This document shows positions 46,593-59,335 of a DNA stretch of 64,000 nt, piece by piece; position 1 is the stretch's first letter; every line of letters starts with the position of its first letter. The translations under genes and the position numbers were made by a program. Origin of the DNA: Hibiscus mutabilis (lineage: Eukaryota; Streptophyta; Magnoliopsida; Malvales; Malvaceae); NCBI GenBank assembly GCA_019671005.1, contig CM033718.1, forward strand, positions 124,001 to 188,000, written 5' to 3'. The notes under the pieces are model-generated. The model was not told the DNA's origin. It saw only the letters and a program-made list of their open reading frames with translations, and made no database searches.

Positions 46593-47366
46593 CTAAGGGT
46601 AAGTCCATAGGCTTTCTACGTCTGAATTATCCGGTGAATCGTCGGAGGGTGGTGAGTTTATCCAGTTGGGAGGGCTTACAAGCATTCCTTCTGCCATATC
46701 CACCATCAAATTGGGGAAGTTTAACAGCTCTTCCTCGTCAATATATTCCTGGCCTGAACCTGATGCACAAGGCTCCATGCAAGTACTTGATTTGGTACTG
46801 CTACCCTCATTTTCAGACTTACCCTCGTCTTGTGATGTCTTAGGCTTGGGTAATAGGGCAGCTGCTGCTTGTGCTGCAGCTGTCCGAATATCGGTTGCTG
46901 AAGTAGAAGCCACTTGGGGATACAAAAGAATCATATCGGGGAAGTTGAGATCGGTGTTGGGACCTTTTAGGGCAATAGCAGCCACATCATACGCGGTGGC
47001 TGCCATTTCCGGTGTAGGGTACGTTCCAAGCCATATACGCGTGGTTTTACGCGGCTCCCGTATTTCGGACACCCATTTGCCTCTCCTGCTTCGTACTCCT
47101 CGGAAAGTAATCGGCTGCTTTCTTGTTGGATTCCTACCTGGAGATAATAGAACAGGCGTCGGGATACCAAGTGTGCTGCCGGGTTTTGGAGATTTAGGAG
47201 ATTGGTCTGATTGCGGCAGGCGATGACTCGATGCCGAGGTGGTGCCAGGAGATTGATCAAGCTTTGGCGACTGGTCCTGCGGCTGCTGCACTGGCAAGAG
47301 AGGGTCGGGGATTTGGATAGGTAGTGGCTTCTCTTCCGGTGGCACATTGGTTGAAGGATGGGCCAT
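46593..47366 (-). CDS. DREB-type AP2/ERF transcription factor
   Basis: Intronless, 257 residues, fully open from ATG at 47366. A Pro/Gln/Ser-rich N-terminus (1-80) leads to a single AP2 domain at about 87-143: [18 protein letters not shown], then [20 protein letters not shown], then [11 protein letters not shown]. Val and Glu in WVSEIRE mark the DREB rather than the ERF branch. The domain is one residue shorter in the first beta turn than in CBFs, and the KKRAGR/DSAWR signatures are absent, so it belongs to another DREB subgroup (A-4-like or neighbouring; not settled). An acidic tail ([20 protein letters not shown]) and C-terminal ESLWTYP resemble an activation region. It should bind DRE/GCC-like promoter elements in the nucleus. 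No lesion seen, unlike the AP2 gene 12 kb away. Confidence 0.93.
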   Translation of the reverse strand: MAHPSTNVPPEEKPLPIQIPDPLLPVQQPQDQSPKLDQSPGTTSASSHRLPQSDQSPKSPKPGSTLGIPTPVLLSPGRNPTRKQPITFRGVRSRRGKWVSEIREPRKTTRIWLGTYPTPEMAATAYDVAAIALKGPNTDLNFPDMILLYPQVASTSATDIRTAAAQAAAALLPKPKTSQDEGKSENEGSSTKSSTCMEPCASGSGQEYIDEEELLNFPNLMVDMAEGMLVSPPNWINSPPSDDSPDNSDVESLWTYP

Positions 47367-47420
47367 ATTTGTGTATATAGTTATGTAATGGATGAAGGAT
47401 TAATTCGTTGGGGGTATGGA

Positions 47421-47428
47421 TTTATAAG
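47421..47428 (-). promoter_or_regulatory. TATA box of the AP2 gene
   Basis: The minus strand reads ccttataaatcc about 60 bases upstream of the ATG, implying a short leader of about 30 bases. Confidence 0.55.
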
Positions 47429-50006
47429 GGGAAGTGAGTCACCGGGGGAAAGGGCGTGGCCGTGTCGGGAAAAAGGTGATGCGATGGTTTAGAGTTAAGT
47501 GAAATAAATAAAAAAGAAAAGAGGATAAACAACAAACACGTATTGGGGTTGTCGACGGCGGGCGCAGGCAAAAACGGATTGGCTGGATATTAACTGTTTT
47601 TTGTACGAGTCCAAGCCTCTATTGCTATATCCCATTATCGAATGCGTAGTTTACCCACGAGGGTTTGGTTTAATGGTATGGACCCTGGATCCACGATTTG
47701 GGTATTTTTAGATAATATATTCGAGTCTGGCTGAATGTTGGTTTAATGGCCTAATTAATGTTACGATAATAAAATTTAATTTTAAACCTTAAAATCTAAT
47801 CTCTTAAACTATGTATTGGATTCGCTAATAAAAAATAATTTTTTTCACAGTTATTGCATAAAACAAAAGTTATGAAGTCTAAACTTCTTACCATATCAAC
47901 CTAAGAACAGAATAGGCTATTGTCCCTCTCAAAATTTTTAATATAATAACGTTCTTAATTTTTTTTTAGTTTAAACCTCAATCAAATAATATATTATCCC
48001 TCTCTTTTTTTTAAGTCTAGACCCACACAGCGATTCAAGTTCTGGTATTTCATGTCCAACAAGCTCAACAGTAATTCCATCTCATTTCATCATTTTCTTT
48101 TCTTGATCAGGCGTTGGGAAAGAGATGTCATAGATTTGAACCCTTGACTTGATGCCGACTAAGGATTCAACGACGAAACTATTACCATGTTTGGGGCTCT
48201 GGCTCCCAATTTTTTTAATTAAAAAATACAATGAAAATTTAGTATTTTATCTGAACTTTGTTCTTATTTTTATGATTAATTATATTTTGTCTCTCTAATC
48301 TTGATTTCTGACTCTTCTCTGTAAGGATTAAAAGCAACACAAATCTTTAAAAATCGATACAAGATGATCGAGATTTGAAATCTCTCCAAATATATAGATT
48401 ATGTACCTTCATCACAATTGTTAGATTCTATAAGCAAATTTGGACATGTTTTACAATGAGCTTATTGATAAAGTTGAATGAAAAAATGATTAGATACTTT
48501 TCTTCAACTTGAAAATTAACCATCTTTATGATTCAATTAAACAGGCTACCCTAGATCCATAGCCTTTAGTAGTTGAAGAAATTGGACCTTGAAGATACTG
48601 ACAAACATCAACAATTATACATTATTCTTTGTCAGCATGCAAAAGAGTTCATACAATGTGAAAAGAAAGGGAAAAAACAGAGGTCTTCCCACGTTCAAAC
48701 AAAGATTGATGTTCGGCCATGATTTCAAGTTTCAACATTGTGTTGTGTCGTAGCCGTTGTTGATGGTACTTGGGATTCATCCCCTTTTCAGGACCAATCA
48801 AACTATCACATCGTTCCAACACTGCTTGTTTAACACTTTCAGCAAAAGAGGCTCAGTGTCTTCTCCCTCGTCATTGTAATTTGTAAACCCCACTCTTTTC
48901 CAGGTTTAGAGGCTCAGTGTCTTTTATAAAATCAATGATGTGCTTTAACCTGTATCGAAATAATACTGTAATTTTGTTTTATGTGGATATCATTTTTCTA
49001 ATCGAACCGAAAGGTGGCAGACCCCCAAGCCACAGAATTAGAGGTGCAGCCAAAAATTGACCAAAATGGTAGTGGTGGCGGAGGTGGGACTTCACTTACG
49101 AAGCCACAAAAAGTTCGTTAATTTAACGCATTGGACTTGGTCTTAAAAGGTAACACATTCGGAAAGGAAAAAAAATGAGAAACTCGAGTTCTGGACAATC
49201 AAGTAAGGTATCAAAGTAGCCAAATCTTTTAAATTCGTCCATGTCTAGTTGACAATCTTTCCATTTATAGAATTTTTCATGCGTTTTTGAGTCACCACGG
49301 AACATTTACTTGTCTATACTTTTTTTTATATTTAGAAAACATACTTTCTACTGTTGTGTTATAATCGAAACATATTCCGTGCCCTCTCCCTGCTTTCTAT
49401 TGTTGTGTTGTCACATTTCTCTTGTTCAAAAACAGCCAAAACCCTAATGTTTATCTTATTAAACAGATTGAACGACACCCAAAACCATGTGCTCACATCC
49501 GGGTTAAAAATCGAACAGAAATTTAAATTTTGTCTATTACTCGAAATAATTAGTATTATTTTATCAAATCAAATTCCGCTATTATTTTTTGTACGTTGTA
49601 TAAGTTATATATTCATTTCTTATTCTATAATAGGATCATTTTAGGTTATAATTTAGTCATATCCTCTCTATACAGTTTAAGCAAAATTAAAAAAATAAAA
49701 ATACAAAGATTAAAATTAAACAAATTATATTACATGGACTAAATTCGTAACTTAAATATAGTATAGGGGTTGATGACATGATTTGAAGAATTCACTCATC
49801 ATTGTTAGCCTGCCACCAGAAAATGTTCCTTCTATAGGGTCTTTGCAGTACTTCATTTCAATCAAAATTTCCCCAAACACTTAAAGAAACAATCCCAAAT
49901 GGGTTTTGAAGTCCCAACAAAAGACAATAAACTGAATTGCAATAAGTGTCCCCTGAGGGCCCTTCCCTGTCCAGAATGCCAATGGTCTCAATATAAAATT
50001 GTATAC
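47429..50006. other. Spacer upstream of the AP2 gene
   Basis: Promoter of the minus-strand AP2 gene in the first few hundred bases (GC-richer to about 47580), then AT-rich DNA. Frames of 60-96 codons between 49100 and 50000 have no recognisable domain. Confidence 0.45.
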
Positions 50007-50440
50007 CATTTTTTTTGGTTAAATGATCAAATTTATCCTTGTAGTAATTTAAAATTAGTAATATTATCTTTATTTTTTGTAATTTTGCCTTCAAAGTCTG
50101 TCAATTACAGCAATGTTGCCCTTTGACTAATTTTGATCATTAAATGCTGACGTGACAGTTAACGGTGCTGACGGGGTAATTTTGCCCTTGAAGTCATTAA
50201 TTCCAGCAATTTTACTCAAATGATAGGGTAAAATTGCTGCAATTAATGATTCCGAGAGTAAAATTGTCTCGTCAGAATCGTTAACTGCCACGTCAGCATT
50301 TAAGGGTCAAAATCAGTCAAAGGGCAATATTGTTGCAATTGATTGGCTTTGAGGGCAAAATTACGGAGAAAAAAATAGTGGCAACATTGCTGATTTTGGA
50401 TTAATTGACCCTTTAGCCCCATTTTTTTAACCGTTGTATT
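50007..50440. mobile_element. Near-complete foldback (long inverted repeat) element
   Basis: Nearly the whole unit is two inverted arms meeting near 50215: left atttaaaatt-free stretch gtaattttgccttcaaag, cagcaatgttgccctttgac, ttaaatgctgacgtgacagt; right carries the complements actgccacgtcagcatttaa, gtcaaagggcaatattgttg, ctttgagggcaaaattac. The central 60 bases pair as well (aattccagcaattttactc with gggtaaaattgctgcaatta). A transcript could form a roughly 200-bp hairpin. No target duplication identified. Confidence 0.8.
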
Positions 50441-51628
50441 TAACTTATTAACCGATTAATTCGTATCAAATTTTGTAGAGACTCCGTATGTGAGCGATCC
50501 TCTTAATTCAATTTTTTCCATCCATAACGTCATGATTCAAATCTCTGATATAACATAACGCCGCATCCAACTAAACACACTAATTATTGGTGAATTGGTA
50601 TACTTTTATGAGTATACATTTAGCCTATAACTGTGTGCTAAAGTTTGTACCCATATAATTCAAAAAAAAAAAAAGTTTGTACCCGTAGACTTCCACAATA
50701 ACACTTTGACTCCTTGTTTGTACCATCACTTATTTGGATTCCTAATGCCAATTGTTAATTTGGGTTAAACACGTTTTTGGAAGAAACATAAACAGCGAAA
50801 TAAGAAACGATCGGTTCAATTATGAATTTCAATAACAGAAAACAAATACTTCATTTCAACAAAAATCTTTTATCATTTTATTAGAGACGATAAAGCTTTT
50901 TTTGTTTTTTTATATTTACCAAGCACAGATTAGTATGGATAAATTTTCGATCGAGTTGAATAAAAATATTTTTTTATTATTTAAATTGACGAGTCTTATT
51001 TTATAACTCAAACTTTATTTGAAATTTTTTCGAGTTGAGTTATTTTCATTCATATTCAAATTTAATTATAAATATTTATAATATTATGTGATTAATTGGT
51101 TTCAATTTAATTGACTTTTTATAATCATATATAATATGCCTATATATTTTTCATATGTGATATACATATATCAGGCAGAGTTGAAAAACTCAACTCGGAA
51201 ATAAAAATCGACCCATCAATTACTAAACATTTTGAATTTTTCGAGTCTTATTTTATAACATATTTTTTAAATTGAATTGTATTTATAAAATTATGTTCGA
51301 GCCAAATTAAATCCTCTCTTGATGGAAAAGTTATTAAATGAGCCTAGCTGACCACGTCATCTAAGGTCCATCTAATAACATTTGTTCATGTCATTTTTTT
51401 CAAGGTTAATCTTTACTTTTTTACATATAATTAAAGGGTGAACAATTACTTAAAAATTATATTGGAAGGCCGTCTAATAGTTTCTCCTTTTGATGGTTGG
51501 TAGCACATGACGACATATGCAAGCATACAAAAACAAAGTGGGTTAGTCTTAGCTTAGCATAATGCGTGCTAAGTAGTTCAAAGTTCAAAGCAACTTTGAG
51601 AAATTGAACGAGTCGTCCCCCCAAAACC
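50441..51628. other. Upstream region of the MATE gene
   Basis: AT-rich, no gene. The 3'-most 200 bases are expected to hold the proximal promoter. Confidence 0.45.
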
Positions 51629-51631
51629 CAC

Positions 51632-51638
51632 TATAAAA
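51632..51638 (+). promoter_or_regulatory. TATA box of the MATE gene
   Basis: tataaaa in the context cccactataaaaacccc, 77 bases upstream of the ATG, with a pyrimidine/CA-rich start region at about 51660. A textbook plant core promoter arrangement. Confidence 0.75.
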
Positions 51639-51714
51639 ACCCCCTCCACTCTCATCAAACCCCACACACAAACTCTTTTGTCTTTCCTTCTCAATCCCAA
51701 GCCAAAACAAAATT

Positions 51715-53259
51715 ATGTGTCAGCTCACATCTTCTAACCACACCTGCGATTGCAACTCAAACGTGCCTTCCCTTGTTCCTTTCAAAGACTCCAACATATA
51801 CGAACCATTAAGCCAGAAGCTTCAAACTGTCCCTTTGCTCCATCTTGCACTCGACGAAGCCATCTCCATAGCCAAGATAGCTCTTCCCATGATCCTAACG
51901 GGTCTCATGATATACTCCCGCTCATTGATTTCCACGCTCTTTCTCGGCAGCCTCGGCGACCTCGCTTTGGCGGGAGGTTCGCTCGCAATCGGTTTTGCTA
52001 ACATCACCGGTTACTCTATTTTGTCCGGTCTCGCCATGGGAATGGAAACCATATGTGGACAAGCTTTCGGTGCTCGGAAGTATACACTTCTCGGCATCAC
52101 GTTGCAAAGAATGGTGCTCTTGCTTTTGGTTACCTCGTTGCCCATTTGCCTCCTGTGGATAAACATGAGGAAAATACTCAAGGTTTGTGGCCAAGATGAA
52201 GCTATAGCCATTGAAGCACAGTCTTATCTGGTTTACTCCATCCCCGACCTCTTAGCGCTGTCCTTTTTGCATCCGTTAAGAATCTATCTTAGAACACAAT
52301 CCATAACTTCACCTCTTACATTTTGCGCCGTTTTATCGATTCTTCTACACGTACCGATCAATTACCTTCTCGTATCGCACCTGGAATTAGGAACCAAGGG
52401 CGTTGCTCTTAGCGGCGTGTGGACCAACTTCAACCTTGTCGGCTCATTGATAATTTATGTTCTCTGGTTTAAAGTTCACAAAAAGACATGGGGTGGGTTT
52501 TCAATGGAGTGCTTTAAAGAGTGGAAACAACTGTTGGATTTGGCCATTCCGAGCTGCGTTTCGGTTTGCCTCGAATGGTGGTGGTACGAGATCATGATTC
52601 TTCTATGCGGGTTGTTGTTGAACCCCAGAGCCACCGTTGCTTCGATGGGCATTTTGATTCAAACGACGGCGTTGATCTACATATTCCCGTCTTCCTTAAG
52701 CTTCAGTGTGTCGACAAGGGTGGGGAACGAACTCGGCGCAAACCAGCCAAAGAAGGCGAAACTGGCGGCCGTCGTAGGCCTTCATTGTGGGTTCATGCTG
52801 GGGTTTTCGGCACTCTTGTTTGCTGTAATGGTTAGGAAATCATGGGCCAGCATGTTTACAGATGATAAAGAGATCATAGCATTAACCTCTCTTGTTTTGC
52901 CTGTAATCGGTTTATGTGAGCTCGGGAACTGCCCGCAAACCACGTGCTGCGGCGTGCTGAGAGGAACTGCCAGGCCGAAGGTCGGAGCTCGCATAAACCT
53001 CGGTTGCTTTTACCTCGTGGGGATGCCGGTTGCGGTGTGGCTAGCTTTCTTCGCCGGGTTCGATTTCAAGGGATTGTGGCTCGGACTACTGGCTGCACAG
53101 GGCTCGTGTATGGTGACCATGATGGTCGTCTTGCTTAGAACGGATTGGGATTTGCAGGCGGAAAAGGCTAAGGAGCTGACTGGAGCAGTGGAGGTTGTTG
53201 ATGACAGTGAAGAATCTGAGCACGTGGCAGAATTCAAGAGGAATATCGTTCTCTATTAA
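51715..53259 (+). CDS. MATE/DTX family transporter (intronless DTX48-52-like clade)
   Basis: Multidrug and toxic compound extrusion carriers move organic solutes or metals out of the cytosol in exchange for H+ or Na+. 514 residues, open throughout, with about twelve hydrophobic segments between residues 50 and 475 in two MatE halves (about 54-214 and 275-438). Landmarks: ICGQAFGARK (113-122), LEWWWYEIM (286-294), RVGNELGANQPKKA (335-348) and CCGVLRGTARPKVGA (411-425). The Cys-rich N-terminus and acidic C-terminus are cytosolic-like. Single-exon structure and these motifs point to the clade containing Arabidopsis ADP1, BCD1 and relatives, whose members affect organ initiation and iron balance; substrate cannot be told from sequence. 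Long frames on the opposite strand are shadows of this gene. Confidence 0.95.
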   Translation: MCQLTSSNHTCDCNSNVPSLVPFKDSNIYEPLSQKLQTVPLLHLALDEAISIAKIALPMILTGLMIYSRSLISTLFLGSLGDLALAGGSLAIGFANITGYSILSGLAMGMETICGQAFGARKYTLLGITLQRMVLLLLVTSLPICLLWINMRKILKVCGQDEAIAIEAQSYLVYSIPDLLALSFLHPLRIYLRTQSITSPLTFCAVLSILLHVPINYLLVSHLELGTKGVALSGVWTNFNLVGSLIIYVLWFKVHKKTWGGFSMECFKEWKQLLDLAIPSCVSVCLEWWWYEIMILLCGLLLNPRATVASMGILIQTTALIYIFPSSLSFSVSTRVGNELGANQPKKAKLAAVVGLHCGFMLGFSALLFAVMVRKSWASMFTDDKEIIALTSLVLPVIGLCELGNCPQTTCCGVLRGTARPKVGARINLGCFYLVGMPVAVWLAFFAGFDFKGLWLGLLAAQGSCMVTMMVVLLRTDWDLQAEKAKELTGAVEVVDDSEESEHVAEFKRNIVLY

Positions 53260-55059
53260 GCGATGCAAATCGTCTTTGCCTCGTTTAATTTAACTTTTTC
53301 GAGTTTTTTCGTACCTCTCACGTGTACTCTCTCAACTCAAGTAAACCGTCTAGAAAAGCGTTATGAAAACATAAAACATTTAAATACAAATTAATTGTAT
53401 TTAAAATTTATTTCACTCTATAGATTAGAATTCGAGTCTTCTGAATTATAAAACACACATATAGAGACTATTTCTGACTATAAATTTATGATCAAAAAAA
53501 ATTCTGACTATAAATTAAAATTTGAGTTTTGTGAATTATAAAAAATATACACACACGAATAAAGGCACAAATGCATTCGAATAAAGATTAAAAGGCAGTG
53601 GCATTGGGTGAAGTTGCATAATCCTTAGTAAAAGAAGTCAATCGAACTGATTAGAGTGATGCTCTCATGACTTGCCAATATAAAAGTAGAATTTGTATGC
53701 TTATTTTATATGTCTCTATATGTTTTACTAATAATTTTATATTACATGTATTATTAATAAAATAAAAATAATTAATAAAACAGTGAAAAATAATCATTAA
53801 ATTCGTGACATAAAATCATTAGTGTTACAAATAAAGGAGCAAATGAATTTTTTCGTTGAATTGCATGCCTCTTTGTTCTTTAAGAACGAGAACAAAGTCA
53901 TGATTGAATGTTAGGATAGGCCAAATTATTTCATTTTAAAAATATAAGACTTTATTAAGTATTTAAACTCAAAATTGATGGGCAAAGTTTAAATTATCTA
54001 ATATTTAAATGTATAGAAACTTAAATTATTATTAGACCAAAAAATTAAAGGGACCAAACTAAAATTTTAGAAAACTTAATTAACAATATTAAAAGTCTTA
54101 AATTCAAATATAAATTTTTAAAATTTTAAGAAGGTCGAATTAAAACTTTCAAAAAATTTATGAAATTTTCAAAATTTTAGCGGGTCAATGCCCTTTTGAA
54201 CCCTGCTCGTGGTCGGTGGTTGCTTAAGAATGCAATGATAAACCACATAATTAATATACATTTTTAATTAGTATTTTATTTATATATTTTGGCCAAGTCA
54301 CTTAATATTCGAGACGAGATTCGGCGTAATTTCAACATCATTAAACATCTTAGATTCTGGCATATTATAAAGTAAACACTCGTTATGAACATATTCCAAA
54401 TGCAATATTCGATGGATGATATATGTAGTCCATCTTTATCCTATAAAAAACTAGAAAGAATTTCATATTTTAAATATAACATTTTTTAATGTAATTTCAC
54501 GATGGTTTAAATTTTTTATTATTCTCATATTTGACGTATTAAATAATGAAGGTGATGAATTTCAATCCCGAGGCTAATAACATTATAACAGAAATTAACC
54601 CAACAAATTATACAACACGAATAGCAAATGTTACTATAAAAGTATAAATCTATAACACCATGCTGTACAAATATCAATATTTATGTATAATGTATAAACT
54701 AATAGTATGATTTATAGATATCTACTAACCGGCATAGTTGTTTAAAATACTCATCTTACTTTATTTTATATAAGTTCGAATTTCGGCATGAAAATATAAT
54801 TTTTTATTGAATAAAAAAAATAACATGATCTATAGTAGATCAGTATTGGGATGTGGTGTATACGTACGAAACGAGCGTAGGTCGCATTCAAAACCAAATA
54901 CAAAAGATTTTGTTCCCAAATAAAAAACCATAGACTATATATAAATGGCAGTCGCTCAAGGAGACAAGACAGCCACCGTAAGAAAGGTGTAGGGTTGAGA
55001 GAGACCGAACGCTGGCTACGGATAATTGTTTGTTATATACCATGAAAATTCTAGAATTA
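53260..55059. other. AT-rich spacer downstream of the MATE gene
   Basis: No gene seen. A TATA-like actatatataaatggcagtc at about 54931 precedes a GC-balanced stretch (54950-55025) that could be an isolated transcription start or small RNA locus; there is no open frame to support it. Confidence 0.4.
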
Positions 55060-55385
55060 GGTGAACTTAAAAACTTAAAATTAGGGGTATTTTTTTGTAG
55101 TTATAAATTTTTTTATAGCTTTAATAAGGATTTGTGTAGGATGAATAAAAAATTGTATAATTACATAATTATTGTGTAAATACAAAATTCATTACTATTT
55201 GTGTAACTGCAAAATTATTGTGCAGCTACTTAAATTCTTACTATTTTTATAAGAAATTGTGTAACTCGCATCATTGTAAGGAATTGTGTAGCTACCTAAA
55301 TCCTTACTATTTTTATAAGAATTTTTACAACTCGTGCCTAATTTTAGCCTAATAGTAAGGGTGCATAACCCTAGAAGGTCTCTAT
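55060..55385. repeat. Worn copy related to the MITE at 15362
   Basis: Shares the repeated ttcttactatttttataag and aattgtgtaactcgc words (twice at 55195-55335) and ends cttaaaattaggggtat / taagggtgcataaccct that weakly invert. It recalls the aaattcttac-rich core of the MADS-intron MITE. Family membership is a guess from word content. Confidence 0.4.
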
Positions 55386-57023
55386 ATACTAAAATGTTTG
55401 AAAAGTAACTGACAATCGGTTGATTTAATGAGATAAGGTATCAAATCTTCTAAGTAAAATTAAAAGTTTAAATCACAACGTTATAAACGAAATATTTAAG
55501 TTGAAAAAGTCACATTCATAATAAATTTATATAATATTTGATTTGAATTAATTAATTAATGAGTTAAATATGAATGTTGATGTAATTGTTTTTTTGGAAA
55601 AGTAGATTGTGGGCTGATATTGCTTGAATAATGGGCATAATTCCGTGTCAAAAAGGCAAATTAGAGGCACATACCTACATCTCCCTCAGGATTAGCGACG
55701 ACGGACGATTCCCTAGAAACTGAATTTTCACCCATTTCGGCTTTGGGGAACAAATTATTTGTTCAGAATCATCTGTTTCAGGGAACAAATTCCTTCTTCT
55801 TCAAATAAAATATAATACTAAATGCATTGAACTTAATTCCTGCATTTTATCACGGTTTATATGTTTTCTCGGGATCGCAAAACCATGGGAATTTGTTTTT
55901 ATTGGAGAAGAGTAAAGATATTTTTAATTTAAAATCCAGATTAAATGTTGAATATAATTTTATAATACTAAATAAATTCAAAGTCATCAAATATCCTAAA
56001 CCTAGTCCACGTATATCATTGTTCAATGCATGTTATAGCTCTATGACTTATCTTCTAGGGCTACATAATCTATAAAATTATATCAAAGAGAACAATTTTA
56101 ATTATCTGATAATAATAAAACTAAAAATCATGAAATAAAAAAGGATAACATTACCGGATCCGAAAAATATTAAAATGAAAAAGTAAAAGGGTGTATATAT
56201 ATTATATAGTATACAGGAACTATATGGGTTGCATACGTGTTGGCACACGTATTAATATTCAAAATTTTAGTGGGATGTTTTTTTTTCTATGAAGGACTTG
56301 CTGTATTTTGACAGATAAAGGACTTACTAAACTTTTACATTATTTTTCAGAAGGTCTTTTTGTTATTTAGGTTTTATTGAAATTATATCTTAAATTTTAA
56401 TAAAATAATTTAGTGGTGTGTATTTTGTTCTGTTATATTTGTAATATTTTGATATATTTATTATTATTTCCTTTGTGATTATATCAATAATTATATGCTT
56501 TAATGACCAATATGTCATGTACCACAGATTTTAATAGATCTTAGAAACAGTGTATAACGTTTTAATAATTTCAAAAATAGAGAAGTAAACAAATCAATTA
56601 CATATCTCGTGGAAAAAGCAGTGGGGCCGCGATTCCGCTGAGTCACGGTCGACTTGGTGTACATTCTTTTCTTTCTTTCTTTCTTTTTTTTTTTTTTTGG
56701 GGGTGGAGGGGGCTTGTACAATGTTTCCATCGTGGCATGACTGTACTGCCGAAAATTACACTGTTGTACATTTCCTTTTTTTTGAACGGATGTACATTCC
56801 TTTTTATGTATTCATCCCACTTGTATTAGTTGACTCAAACTATTAAATATTTATTTTAACTCAACAATTATATCAATAAAAAGTAAATGATGTTCATTTT
56901 ATAAGACATTTATTTAAATTACTTTGTTTACAAGGTACACGTTATCAAAATGTTAAAAATATGTATAAACATATATTATATTATAATCACAAAAAAAAAC
57001 ATGAAACATAATAAAAATAGGAT
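55386..57023. other. AT-rich spacer
   Basis: No gene supported. A ctttctttcttttttttttt tract lies at 56668-56700 next to a G-rich run. The 82-codon frame at 55827 matches nothing I know. Confidence 0.45.
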
Positions 57024-57392
57024 TATTATCCCATGCACAGGGGAGGAAACTTTTTGTTTCTACAAACACTTCAATTTTAGGGTTTAGGATTTTAATTTAA
57101 AGCTTAGAGTTTATGAGTTTCAGTGTATGGTTTTTGAATTTACGGTTCATGGTTAGAAATTAAGATTTATGGTTAGAAGGTTTAAGTTTTAAGGTAAAAC
57201 GGTTAGAGATTTGTGTTTTAACCTACAAATTCTAAATTTTAACTATAACCCCAAAATTCTATCATTAGCCCCTAAATTTAAAATTACTATACTTAAACCC
57301 CTAAACCCTAAATAGAATACATAAACCTTGAAACTAAAGTGATTATATAAATAAAATTTCTACGAGTGCTTGTGCATGGAATAATTACACAT
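57024..57392. mobile_element. Inverted-repeat element with telomere-like words
   Basis: Ends attattatcccatgcacag and gtgcttgtgcatggaataat are inverted copies; inside, gaaactttttgtttctac-type sequence at the left pairs loosely with gaaactaaag/ttctacgag at the right, and tttagggtttagg at 57078 faces cctaaaccctaaa at 57303. No clear target duplication. Confidence 0.6.
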
Positions 57393-59335
57393 AAAAATAA
57401 TGGTGAAACGAAAAGAGACTAGAATCCAAACCCCAATTTGCCCTTTGATATCCATTGATGGGTGTGATTACATATTTTTTTCTCTTAATCCTTTGACAAC
57501 AAATATACAAGAACATAAGTCTTCTAAGATGAAAATCATTCTATTTTCTACTAGAGTCACTCGCTCCGTTCATCTCTATTGCTATTCGTTTCTTAATGAA
57601 AAAAAACCATAGAAAAGGAGTCATGTGGGTGGGTATAAGATCCACATATTCGAGATAAAAAAGAAGTGAACACAAACCCAATGTTCCGTCAACATTCAAA
57701 AAAGCAAAAGAAAGGTGCCATAATTTATCAAATATCAGATTGCAGCCGATGGGGTGACATTATCTTGACACTATTGGTATTGGGGGAGGGATGCATTGCT
57801 TCCAGGGAAAGCAGGACTGCAGAGAATATCAAGACGTTGATTTCCAGAATAAATGTCATTTTCAGAGAATGGACCACCCGCGGAAGATAAGTGCAATCCA
57901 AAGAGGAGGAATAGAATATTATATCATATCATATTCGGAGATAATGGAATGTTACTACGGGGATAATGGCAACCGCAGGGATAGTGGCGCCCTGTCGTGG
58001 AGACAAGCGGCTATTCGGGTTGGGATTGGCCAACCAAAGCCGGTGTTTTGGCATAAACATCACTATAGACATGATTTGCAATCTTCAAAGCAATTACGGA
58101 AAGTGTATGCAATTTTACCTATAAAGCTTCGATCAAAATTTAAAAACAGAATAGCGGTGAAAAAGCTTTTCTCTTTGTTAGAGCATAATTTTTTTTTTTT
58201 TGGAAATTGAGACAAATCGTTATTAATAATTTAATTTTGTATTATTAAAATTTTAATATATTTTTTAAAAAAACTAACACTTTTATCATAAAATTTATGT
58301 TATCATTCTCCATTTTATTATAAAAGGAAAAGGTAAAAACAAATGTGCGAGGAACTAATAATCATTTACTATTAGGGTTAAAGCTAAGTTGGGCCAATCT
58401 TCACTAAATATAAATTATAGTTTTATTAGATTTAGTGGGCCTTTATAGCGACACATTCCAAAGCCATTTTGTACACAATTAGATATACACTTGTCAATTA
58501 CTTTTTTAATCTATTTTTAATGGATAATGGCTTTCAACTTTATAGTATTTATTAGTATGTCTTAAAGATTGAATCAGCATCTCCCCTGTTTGGGCATATC
58601 CACCAAGATCAATCTCAAGCTAAAGATAAACATAAATATGACATTTAAAAAGATTTTCTTTTCCTTTCTTTAATTGCTTTTATGACAGAGAGATGATTCA
58701 TTTTTATAGCGATAGAATTCAAACATGAAAAATAATAATAATATTAAATATACTGATTAAAATCTATATAATGTAAAATATAAAAATTAAAATGGAGAGG
58801 TTTGATTTGTAGATATTTCGTAAAACTTTTAAGTTTTATATTTTTTTGACTGTTGTACGAGTGAAAAATTAACGATCAAAGTTAACTATGGTAATTAAAT
58901 AAGTTTTCACAGAAAAGTGGACGATCCTCGTTTTAGTCTCAAGCATTGATATTTATTCATTTAATTATTAAAAAATAAAAACTTCAAAGTTCTATACTGT
59001 AAAAAGTGAATGGTAAGTACTCTGCAATAAATATACAATATTAATATTATATAATGAGACATAGGAATAGAAACGGTACAAGTTTTTGATTGACCCGAAT
59101 TCGATTCTAAAATTTAAAGTTTCGACCTAATTGACCCGTCTCGATGTTGATATATTTTTATCTTTAACTCAACCTGATATAATAAAAAGTATAACTCGAC
59201 TCCGATTCGACCTCATAATTTTAATAAAAAAACTCGACTCTACCTAAAAAATTAATAAAATATTGAAATATATTTATAAAAAACAGAGGTGGAGCAAAAA
59301 TTTTCCACTTTAAACTCGAACCCGACTCGAAAAAT
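57393..59335. other. Spacer with one unidentified GC-balanced block
   Basis: 57700-58110 is less AT-rich than its surroundings and holds a 139-codon plus-strand frame (57791-58210) that I cannot assign. I see no splice partners, no promoter and no domain, so I do not call it a gene. The rest is AT-rich. Confidence 0.4.

Noticed and set aside
46666..47347. 186-codon plus-strand and 126-codon minus-strand frames over the AP2 gene
   Set aside because: Shadows of the AP2 coding frame; no domain of their own.
51750..53268. Several 60-104-codon frames on both strands within the MATE gene
   Set aside because: All overlap the intact 514-residue MATE frame, which has family motifs throughout.
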